NCBI GenBank assembly: GCA_948146395.1
Contig: OX411551.1
Location: 49,469,726 to 49,533,725 of the forward strand
Direction: 5' to 3'
DNA length: 64,000 bases
DNA from: Fragum whitleyi
Lineage: Eukaryota > Mollusca > Bivalvia > Cardiida > Cardiidae
A program made the translations under genes and the position numbers. Below are positions 24,901 to 36,900 of the stretch, in pieces. Numbering within the stretch: the first letter of the stretch is position 1; every line of letters starts with the position of its first letter. The notes under the pieces were generated by a model. The model was given only the letters and a program-made list of their open reading frames with translations. It was not told the DNA's origin and searched no databases.

Positions 24901-27900
24901 TTGACGGATAACACAACAACTTGTTCATACATCAATAAATTTGGAGGAAAAAAGGATGAACTAAATAAACTGGCACGGGACTTGTGGTTTTGGTGCATAG
25001 AACGGGACATTCATGTCAGTGCCGCACACATTCCTGGATGCATTAACCTGGAAGCCGACACCCTCTCTAGGTCATTCAAGGATGATCTTGAATGGTCTTT
25101 AGATAAGAACACTTTTGAAACTATACAGCAGCTTTATCCTTGTATGGCTACAGATATGTTTGCTTCAAGACTTAATGCAAAGTTAGGGCGTTATGTGTCT
25201 TACTATCCCGATCACGAGGCACTGGCAGTAGATGCTTTTTCTATCAAATGGGATGACGGGTTGTTATATATGTTCCCCCCTTTCAGTTTGATACCCAGAG
25301 TGCTACAAAAGACCCAACTAGACTTGGCGGAGGTAGTTCTTGTAGCTCCGGTTTGGAAAACCCAAACATGGTGGCCTGTGGTACTGAAGTTACTAACGCA
25401 GGATTGGCACCTTATACCCAGGGCAGCAGAAAGACTACACCTGCATCACAAACCAAGGGCCAAACATCCAATCAAACATTTGAAGTTGGGTGTTTTTCGC
25501 ATATCTGGCAAGCGCTTCGGGAACAAAACATTCAACAAGAATCATGTGACATTATGATGGCCTCTTGGAGAAAGTATACACAAAAAACTTATACTGTCTA
25601 TTTGAATCAATGGTTAATTTTTGCTCAAAATAAACATATTAATCCAGTTTCACCTACGGCATCAAATATAATCACTTTTTTAACACAACTTTTCAAAAAA
25701 GGAATAGGATACAGTGCTATCAATACAGCACGTTCAGCAATAAATCAATTTGTTCATATTTGTTCAGGAAAGGACTTTGGAGTAAACAAGCTTATCAATA
25801 AATTTATGAAAGGAATTTTCGAACTAAAACCAGCTTTACCTAAATACACTCACATTTGGGATGTTCAAAGTGTTTTAAAATTTATCACAACATTACCAAC
25901 AGAATTGTCCTTAATAATGTTGTCAGAAAAACTGGCAGTCCTTTTTCTCCTACTTACAGCTCAACGTTGCCAAACCTTACATCTGATTCAGTTGGCAGAT
26001 GTAAAAATTGACAGCAATTCAATGGTTGTTACATTAAATCACTTGTTAAAACAAAGCAAACCTGGTCGCCATCCAGGTCCCATGGTGCTTAAATCTTATG
26101 ATAAAGACAAAAGATTATGTATTGTTACGGTTTTTAAAGAATACATAAGAAGGACAGAGCATCTTCGTGTTGATGAACAGTTACTGATAAGCACACAATC
26201 GCCTCATAAAGCTGTCTCTAAAACAACAGTGAGCAGATGGATCAGGGGCCGTATCCACGAAACATCTTAGATTTTTCCTAAGAAATTTTCTAAGTTGAAA
26301 AATTTTCTACTAAGTGAAAAATATTTGCTTAGTTTTTCACTAAGTAACGACTTAGCCAATTCTTAGTGGAAATCTAAGTTTAAGTTTAAACTTAATCTTA
26401 GTTTTTTTCTTAGTCAAATATACATTTGTTTGACTTTTAGATGACGTATTTCCTGCCTAGCGCGTGACTTTGCCTGTAAACAATAAACACGGAAGTAAAA
26501 TTTCGAAATCAATTGAAACGCAGAAGATTCGCCAAAATAAAGTTGAAACGTCAAGAATATGCCTTTGAATTTTCAAATTAAACACAGACAATAGGGCACA
26601 TCGATTTTTACGTTGACGAAGGTAGGAAATAGGCTAGATTATTAGATCTCCGTATCTAGTCCGATTTTTCAACATCCGAGAACGTATGGCTCTTTTCTTT
26701 TCTCCAGAATAATCGATCTATTATTATGTTCTACTACTGTACGACCAATTTACTGTTGAGAATGAAAGCAGTACTAGCTAACCCTGTTCGAGCGCCAATT
26801 ACCAGTTAATTACTCGGCCCTAGTCCTCAACGTACAATGTAGATGGGAAAACACACCCTGAGGCTGTCGTGATAAATTCCGCGTGTTTAAATGCAGTTGA
26901 AAGTGCCCAAATACTTTACAAAATTACTCATTTGAAGGTTACTAATTATTTTTATTACCATAATTTTGTAAAAAAAAAAAAAAAAAAAAAAAAGGTTTGA
27001 TACTTTTACCTCGGTGTCACTGATTATTCTATGATCAATTTACAAATGAGTTTTTTTCATGAAGATATGAAACTGAAAATTAAATCACACTATATGAATA
27101 TGCAAATCAGTCATACTTAGGTGTGATTAGGTTTTAGTTTCATATCTCAATGGATTAAAATTTAATAAACTTGGTCAGCAGGCCTTACTCATTGGACAGT
27201 TAACACTGTGAATTAAAATCTGTTGACAAAAACCAATACAACAGTCGTCTTTACTGTGAATTAAAATCTGTTGAGAAAAGCCATTACTACAGTCGACAGT
27301 TGTCTTTGTTACCACATTTAGATTGATACTAGATAGGACCCCTAAATTTGGCGGGTAGCTGTTTGATATGATGAAATCCTGTGATTTTTCAGTGTGGGAA
27401 ACAAAAAGAAACAATTTTTCATTCATCAACTGCCAAGATACATCTGTAATGTTGTTGCAAAAAATAAACAATTTAATTTTCCATCTCTGCAATAAGATAA
27501 ATTGTATTTAACAAATATAAACATTTTTTTCTATTTTATTTGAATAGATTTTAAAGTTACCATTTTTTTTTAAAGAAATTGGTTGGAATGTTGTTGAAGA
27601 ACTTCATGAGTTGATTTTTTTTGTTTCAGGAGCCCAAATGAATGCTGAATTATGAAATCTCCACATTGTCTAATGTAAGGACATCCATCCTAGGGAAGTG
27701 TAATGTCCTTGATACAGTTACAAGAAGACAGAAACTGAGTTTTGACTGCCTGTACATGTCAAAATACAGAGTACAAACTTCCACAGATTCTTTTTATTCA
27801 CAATTTTAAGAGAATCTTTGTCAATTTATGGTCGAGAAGCAGGCTTAGTTGATTGTGTGAATAGCTAAAAACTGTTAAAACACAGGTTTGATCCCAAGGC

Positions 27901-30900
27901 TGGCCAACTAACAAACTAATTGCTTTCTGGGTGACAAGTGTTCCCTTAATCTCAATATCAGACAGTGCTTTACAAAGAGTTTGATGAAGAAACAGGCAGA
28001 TCTCAAGAGTGATTTCATCATGGTATCCCATCATTATCCTCCACTGTATTAACAAATATTCTTCTTGGGGTGCAGCTAATATTCTACAGTAGTGACAATT
28101 AATAAATTGACATCCTAGTGCTAAAAGCTTGTAAATGCATTTACGCAGGAACAGAATGGTATACACTGTATAACAGGATGGAGATGCATATGTACATACA
28201 TGTACAATGTATTCTTAACTTGAGGTGAGCAGAGTTTTATCTGCTAGGCCAATAGACACTGTGACATTAATCCACAATTATAGAATCGATATTACAAATA
28301 ACCAAATTTTGTAATATATATTTATAATCATATTAAGCAGTGCTGAAATAAGTTTTGAACCATAGATTAATTTATGACTTGTTCAAAAATTTCCTCAATA
28401 ATGGGAAACAATGACTTAATAACTTTTGGTTATTTCTTTGACCTACATGTATATTCATTTTCCTGAACCCTTTATTCACAAGATCGTTCCACAATTTTAC
28501 TTTCAAACACTTCAGAGCCAACAGTTAGTAACATCATGTAATAAACATTCATTCTGATAAAAAACATCCGAAATTCATTTGCTCAGCCCTCAATTCATTC
28601 ATTCTAAACGCTCAAACCATTAAAAAACGCTCCAAAATGTTAAAAAAACACTTTGAAATCCAGTTTCAAACGATTAACATTGCATTCAAATTTATCAATC
28701 ATAAAATGATTTTATTGGGTAGAGTGAATTTCTGATTTATCCCTGAATACTAGATAACAGAAAAGTATGTTATTTTATTAAAGTGAGGTAAAAATATAGA
28801 TTTTGTCTTATTTTGGAGAAATTAGGGATATTTTATTACTTTTCTTGAACTTCACTCAAAACTCACTCATCATTCCAATTAAATTTCATTCCAGAATCAT
28901 TCCAAAACCATTCATTGTGTAATTTTTATTATATTTACTGTAGCTTGGGTATTGGTATCCACAGATTCAGGATTTCAGTTCGAACATACAAATAGGATGA
29001 TTTCTTTTCCAAGGATAACATCATGATTCATTTTGATTGAAATTCTGCATGAAACTGAAATCTATAGGCTGCAGAGGGGAGGCCCCCCTTCCTTATTTTC
29101 AAAAACTGCCTTCTAGATAAAATAATGTGGAAAATGAAGAAATTGCTTGAACAAGCCATTTTTCCCATTTAATTATGTTCATAGGTTAATAAAATTTTCT
29201 CTGAAGAATTTCAAGAAAGTTTACATAAAAATTTCTAAGAGTTTTAGTGATCCAGCAAAGAAATTTGAAACCAGGGTATAGTCAACAACATGAAATTGAC
29301 ACGCATTTCAATTAAAATCTTTCTAAATCATTCACCCAGCGATCCATTCAACCATTCCAAACACTCACTTAAATTGATCAAAATCGCTAAAAAATCATTT
29401 GAATCCTTTCAGAATTGTTGAAGACGATCAAAATTTAATGCATATCGATTAGATATTATTAGCTGTTGTGGATTTTAAAGTTACTGATTCATTGATGAAG
29501 ATACACAAACAGCATAGAATGTATGTTTTATAAAAGGGAGGTTATTAATATAGCTAATTTTGTTCAACCAGAACAAATTTAGCGAAATTTGATTTCCTCC
29601 TTTGGATTTCACCCAAAACTTGCTCCACACACTAATTCAATCTCATTCCGAAATCATTCCAAATCAGTCATTTCGTCAATTTCATGATGTTCTTAACGGT
29701 AACATCCTGATAGAAATTTTCAGGGTCAAGATAGGTTATTTTTACATTTGGCACTTCTTAATTTTTCTTTTATTAGTCCCCACTGGTTAACTGTTAGGTT
29801 GACTTGATTTCATCCTTCTGTCTGTCCATCTGTCATACTATTGGTCATATCATAAATCCTAATGCGCAAGTTCTAGCAACTTGAAATCATAACAATTATA
29901 GATCACAACGTAGACAAGTGTCATGGAGAGGAACGGTAACTCTAGCTTGCATACTTATTGAGTTATTTCCCTTTATAGTTTTTCTGTTACATTTTTTTCC
30001 CCGAGCATTCCTCCTGAATCCTAAGTGCTAGCAACTGGCAACCTTATACACTTAAAGATCACCTTGTGAAAAGGGTCATGTACAAGACCAATGCTAGCCT
30101 GCCCATTTTCTAGTTAATGCCCTTTGTAATTAAAATTTTGTACCTTTACATTTTGTTCTGAGCATATCTCTTACACAATAAGTGCTACAGTTAATGGGTT
30201 GTGAAATTGACAAGGTAAATGATTTTGGAATGAAACAGAATGAGTGTGATGAGTCATATACTACCACAACATCACATCCAAACCAATGGTAGCTCATTCC
30301 ACTTAATAGGTTACTATTCAACTATTAATTACAAACAAATATTGAAAAGAATGTTGGCAAAGCAGGGGTTTAAACCTATGAGCCCCCTGATATGCAGTCC
30401 ACTGTGCTATCCTCAGGGTCAGTTTAGTGTTCATAAACAGAAAAAGACCCCTGTTCATATGTGCCAAGGCTTGGCTTCAGGTGCAAACAATTCAAATCAG
30501 GAAAAGGGCATAACTCTTACAGAAATGCTTTCAGTTATCCCCAATGATAGTCAGGATAGCTCATATTAGTGAACAAACTTGCCAGGTTTCATGAATAAAT
30601 CTTCAACAGATAAAATATGACTAACATTAAATTTTGTCACACAATTACCAATGTCGCCAAGGTGATGACAATACCTTTGGTTATCTCCAAAAACAGCCAA
30701 GCTAATGATTTTGGAGAGACTAAGCCACCAATAGTGACAGTAGGTTAACATCAGAATAATTATCTCCACTGGCCAAACCAGCGAGCTATTGTCATGGCGG
30801 AGTGTCCGTCCTGCGTCCGTCCGTGCGTAAACTTTTTCTCTAGACATCTTCTCCTCCCAAACCAATGAGCGGATTTTAATGAAACATGATAGAAATAATC

Positions 30901-33900
30901 CTTGGGTGACCCTTTACTTAAATTGTTCAAGAAATTTTGATAGACCCCCAAATATGGGGGTGGCAGGGTGTGGCATTTTTTCATGTGAAAATCTTCTCCT
31001 CCCAAACTATTGGGCTGATTTTAATGAAACTTGTCATGGATGTTCCTTGAGTGACCCTTTACTTAAATTGTTCAAGAAATTTTGATTGACCCCCATGTAT
31101 GGGCGTGGCATTTTTTCACATTAAAATCCTTAAAAATCTTCTCCAACGAAACCATTTCAATTAAACTTGGCATAGAAGTTCCTTGGGTTACCCTAAACTT
31201 AAATATACTTAGCAAGAAAAGAAACTTTACAAACTTGTTGGTCTGCTTTGAATGACCTACAGTGGCTATAGGCCAACTTTATTCACATGTGTTAGTTGGA
31301 CTAGGTACAGAGACTACACAGACACAGGAATTTGCGCGATTGAAGCGTGTCCGAGGTAAAGCGTCTGTAACTTCCGGTTTTGGTCAAATACTCGTGTTGA
31401 GCTACCCAAAGTTCATTTTGAGTGATTTTTGTAACACAGTCACACTCATTCCTTAGCATCAGCACGAAAAAACAAAATTGTTTGTACATTCTTATTGAAA
31501 TGGGTATGTAACAACAATCGAATAAAGGCAGAAATTAGACTATGGGTATACATAGAGCTTGAATGTCTGTTTAAAACACAACTCTAAAGTTTGGCTACTA
31601 GGGACAGGCAATTCACAATTTAACATCTAGGCTTAGGACTGCTGCACCCAGTTAGGACAATCTGTTACGCGTCTTGTTTTCATTCATGGGGTTGTGGGTT
31701 CGACATCTGGCTCGGCTGTCTTTCATCCCATATTTGACAAAAAGCATTGTGATAAGTGTCATTTCTCTCCCATGCAATTGGCAAGTGATACGCCTAGGAG
31801 AGAGAATGGCGACTGGTGCCTCAGATGAAAGCTCTAGCTGTACTGTGAGAAATGATAAGAAACTATGGATAGGTGCACCAGCGGTCGAATTTTTAATGTA
31901 AAACTATCGAAAGTGACCTATAAACCAATATTAATTAACAAAAAAACCAGTTACAACCACATGAAGTGTCGGCCGAGATGAGATAGGCCACTTTTGACGT
32001 CATGTAATGGCCCTGTTACCATTGCATATTTTTCAATTCATTTCATCAAAGGAAAGATAACTGCAAGACAAGTATGCTTATTTAGCTCAGACGTTGGTCT
32101 ATCATGATGTTGGAACGACTCTAATCACAAAAACGTCATGGACCTATACTCAAAACATCACCAACTATCTTGATTTCATTTCTGTGATTTTTTAAATTGA
32201 CCCCTTTGTCCTTAGACCACCAAACCTCATTTTACAAACATCAAGTTACTGACCCTTCCATAAACCGACGGATATTGCCTTCAAGTTTCATGTAATAGTA
32301 ACATCTGTATTCTTTATGGTTTCATAGCGATACTACAGCCCTCAGTAAGTCATGTAAAGTTTCTTTTTTTGCTAAGTATAGTTCAAGAAATTTTGATTGA
32401 TCCCCAAATATTGTCGTGGCAGTGAGGGGGGGGGGGGGTTTAAACGTTAAAATCTTCAAAAATCTTCTCCTCCCAAAGCATTGGGCTGATTTTAATGAAA
32501 CTTGGCATGGATGTTCCTTGGATGACCCTTTACTCAAATTGTTCAAGAAGTTGTGATTGGTCCCCAAATAAGGGCATGGCAGGGCAATAGTCTGGGGTTA
32601 TTAAAGCCAGTTGAGCAATACGGACCCTCTTTGGCCTCTTGTGTTATTGGCCTCACAGATTTTTGAAAATAGAATCAATTGATAATACTTTTTTTCAAGT
32701 TAATCTTCCCTTCAGGGCTTGTGCTAGCTTTTCAAATTCAGGAGTCGTTGACCCTTAACTGTAATTGTAGGGGTCAAAACTGCTGTTGAAGGGGTCAAAA
32801 CAGTCTTAAGAGAGGATATAATTGGTAAATTGTTTTTGATTTTGCTGATGAATTTCTTTGATTATCTCCTTCATATCTTTATGTAAGAGATTCATGTGAA
32901 ACTCCTATAAAGAATTAAAGATATGAAGGAGACAACTAATTCTGATACATTTACAATATGCAGCAGTTTTGATATGCAATACTGAAAATCAAAAGGGTCA
33001 AAATGACCGCTCCTGATAGAAAATTGAGGGGTCAAAATTAGATGTTTTCAAATTTTTGAGGGTCAAAACCCTGGTTTAAGGGTCAAACAGGAACCCTGCA
33101 TGGGGTGAACATAAATATAGGAATTTGAAAAACATTTTTTATCTTGTAAAAGAATGTTTATGAAAATTCCCATATTAACTAGTTAAAATTAATCACATTG
33201 CCAAGACTATGCAATTTAAGAGAAATACAGTGTTTTTTTTTCTTGTGTAATGGGTCTTCTTCTATACAACACAGACAAAACAAAATCTTTTATTTTTCAA
33301 TGGACTGTATTTTAATTGTTATTTTCAGGATCACAGATTACATGATATTGTCTAAATTTGTGAAATAAATAATGAATAATTATTATCATCTCGATATTCT
33401 TTGTTTTTCCTTATTAAACCTTATCCTGCTAAAACTAGAATGTGTCAAAGATAGTTTTTTTCCACAATGTTTAAGCAGAGAGCAGGCAGTCTGTGCTAGA
33501 ATCAGAATGCGCATCTGTGCAGGTTGATCTTAGTAGAAAGTGTCTGCCAGAGTTTTGTGACCAGAAGGAATATGTCATAATACATGTACCATTAACATCA
33601 TAAAATCGAAATGTGAATGAATTTGGATTGATTTCCAAATGAAATGGAGTTGAAGGAGAGTTTTTAATGAAATTAAAGGGAGGTTACAATATTTTTCTCT
33701 CCCTTTACATACTTTGAGTCTTGGTGTTTTCAAGGACAATTAGACACTTTAAAAACCTCAACAGGGATAATTCTGGCTCAGAATATCTTTTGCAAAAACA
33801 TCTCATTTTGCCCATCCTAGTGAGAAATCAAGAGTTTTTATCAACGAAATTCACCAAATTCTTCACTGAATTACACATTCCTTTGGGATTTTTCTCTCAT

Positions 33901-36900
33901 TAAGCCAGTTTCAATGAGATTTCTGACAGAAAAATGAGAGAATCTCTCAATATCTCGTCCAAAAATGATCCCTGCCTCAACAGCCAATAAATTTAGAGAA
34001 AGATTTAATCAATTTGAATGAAATTGATCCTTTTGAACAATTTTGAAGTGTTTTTGAATAATTTTAGTGTTTATGAATGGGTTGAGTGAGTGCTAGGATT
34101 GAATGAATTGAGTGCTGAGCAAGATAGTCATATTGATTTTGACAGAAGTAAATGTCAATTTAAAGTCAATTTCACAAAGTTATCAAGTGTATATTTGTCT
34201 AATTCCAAATCATTCACTTTAACAGTGTTTACCAAGGTGTTCTAATGAATTTCATTAGGAAACCTTGACTAACATTGTGAAAGGGCATGTGTTCTAATAT
34301 GTAACGGAACAAGTACAGGTCCACTACCTTAAGCCATTCCTTCAGAATTTCTTAATGAATTGTAACTTTTGGCATCTTCTAGTACAGATTCAGTATGAAA
34401 TAAAAAGTTCACAGCCAATATAGAATTTTACACACTACATGTACCTTAGTTATAAAAGGTTCATAATCTGATAATGAATGACTCGTAATTTTCTTTTTCT
34501 TTTTTTTTTTTCATTTTGTGTACTGTCACACAAAAAGAGGCCTATAAACTTCTTACATAAATATTGTGAAAAGAAATAAACTCCACCTAGGTCAAGTGTC
34601 GACAAATTTTAACCCTTATCATGCTGAATAAAATTTGGCTAAAAATTTTCATCAAAATCAAAGGGCAAAAAGCACTTAAATTACTAACTGTAGGTCAATT
34701 TTTATTTGAAAAACTAAATCTATTGACAATTCTGGTTTGAAGTGAGAAACAGGTGGTGTAGACTAACATCAGGCTGCACATATGTGCAGGCTGATGTTTG
34801 TCTATAGCTCCTGCCAAAGCTGTAGAATGCAAAATATCTCTGCTTGTCCAAAGACATGAGATAATTTTCTACTTATCAGAAAGTTATGGAAAATTCTTTT
34901 TGATAATTTCACTGGTTTTAAAGCAAAATTGATTATTTCACTGTTTTGGTGGTGAGATTACCAAGTGAGAATCTACCAACATATCTGGAGAGCATTAAAC
35001 AATTTAAAATTTAATATCTTTCAATATCTCAAAATACTATTAAGGCATTGTACATAATGAAATGGTTGCATTTTGTAGACCCTTATCTTCCTTAAATCTC
35101 ATTCTGTATTTCAAAATGGTATAATTTTGCATCGGTCTATCATTCAGCTTTCAGAATTCACTTCAAAATATGACTTATTCGGTAACTCTAAAGCACTTAA
35201 AGTAGATCTATAGTATAGGCTACAAGTGTATCAAACTTAGGTGCGTTTCTTAGATTAAGATTCTTAAGCGGCTTAATAAGAATCTTGATTAAGATTCTTA
35301 AGCGGCTTAATAAGAATCTTAATATCTTAACGGGGAAACGAAGATGGTTTTGCAATGGCTTAAAACGAGTAGCCTTGACGTCGAACGTTTTCAGTCTCAA
35401 AATGTCAAAAATTGTTTCTTATGACTTCTTAATAATTCCATTTAGCGAAAATTTTCATCTTAATGTAAAAAACACACCTCTGGAATTATATCACTCCCTT
35501 AATTTTCACTATTTATTTTGCAAGTTTTCAAACCAACTTCGGTTTGTTTTGGCTAATATCAATGGACATTCACTCAGTTTTGTCTGGAAACATAATTATT
35601 CCCTGTGACCGAGTCTATACTGATTTCTTGGAGTTCCTAAGAGAGCAAAGAAGTGTTTAAAACTCCTATCTTGATCCCAAAATGTAACGTCTAAGAGTGT
35701 TCATTTTCAACTGAGCTCCCTCCTTGTTGGTAGTTAAATAGAAGGCAGTCAGATGGACAGAGAATCTCTGCATTTGTTTATTTTTGCAATAAATTAATTG
35801 AAGTCTGCAGCAGATCAATCCAGTAACTGTCACGAACGAGGAAAATCAGCTTCAAGTTTAACATTTCCGAGTGTTTGTTGTGAATTTGGGTGGGTGGGGT
35901 AACGATGAATTCCTGTTTCTGAACGATTAGTGTCCATATCGTGAGTTTGTTTTCAACTTAACGAACCTTTTCTCCATCAGCGTTAGCGTATAATTCATCA
36001 ATTATCATGAATGTTGTCGAGAAAATAGACAAAATGTCGAGTAATACATCGTAGCTTCGAACGTTTTTGGTCGATCGTCGATTTTTCGCTTATCGCCCTT
36101 AGAATGACTCATTTCTACCATTAAACTAACAGAATCGATAAATAACTCGAAGAAATGAAAAAAGTTCCAAGATTTTTCGCCTAATTCCTTCCAAATCCGT
36201 CGAATTTCTGTCCGAAGCGGTGATTGTCGCCATTTTTAAGATGAAAACCGCCATATTTAAGAAATTTCTCAGGATTTAAGTCAGCTCGGTAGCTATCTTT
36301 AATTGTTAGTGAAAAATCGCCGATCTTAGTCAAAAACTTAGTGGAAAATTCGACTTAGCAGAAAATGGAATTATCTTAGTAGAAAATTTTCAACTTAGCA
36401 AAATCTTAGAAAAATACTTAGTGAAAAATGAAAAACTAAGAAAATATTGGAAAACTTAGTAAAAAATGCCAAACTAAGAAAAATCTCAAACTAAGATGTT
36501 TCGTGGATACGGCCCCAGGTCTTTCCTACACCGTGCAGGTGTCCTGAAACATTATGCGCCTCATAGCATCCGCACGGCTGCAGCTAGCCATGCCAAATGC
36601 CGAGGTATTCCCATTGGGGATTTGTTGCGCACAGCTGGATGGAGTAATGCATCCACTTTTGCCAAGTTTTATGACAAGAAAATTGTAGCTAATTCCACCT
36701 CTGTACAAACATGTATATTAGAGTAGTATTTCTTATAATTAAATAATGAAACTCTATGTGATTGGGTTATCAATCTTTCGCTTGGCTCGAGAAATAATCT
36801 CTAAAGTCTCTGGGTTAGCCCTTTAAGGAGTTGAGCAGACGACAAAATTGTATGATTAAACTAGACTTACCGACAACGGAGGTGAGTTGATGTTTAATCT

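Larger units (their letters stand above)
26246..36515. mobile_element. 10.27 kb terminal-inverted-repeat DNA element inside the DIRS recombinase (PIF/Harbinger-like)
   Basis: The outer ends are perfect inverted repeats, GGGCCGTATCCACGAAACAT and its complement, continued by about 180 bp of looser inverted similarity. It is flanked by CAG on both sides (26243-26245 and 36516-36518). A 3-bp duplication and a GGGCC start fit PIF/Harbinger best. Each end has about eleven CTTAG/CTAAG pentamers. I found no reading frame over about 125 aa and no DDE motif, so it is non-autonomous, decayed, or encodes a spliced transposase I cannot see. It contains SINE-like pieces and other repeats, so much of its length may be later insertions. 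Confidence 0.88.

Noticed and set aside
26246..36515. Helitron capture as explanation for the 10.27 kb insert
   Set aside because: It has long terminal inverted repeats and a 3-bp duplication, neither of which Helitrons have.
36496..36726. 76-aa frame as an independent protein starting MFRGYG
   Set aside because: The first residues come from the end of the inserted DNA element; the rest is the 3' part of the split recombinase.
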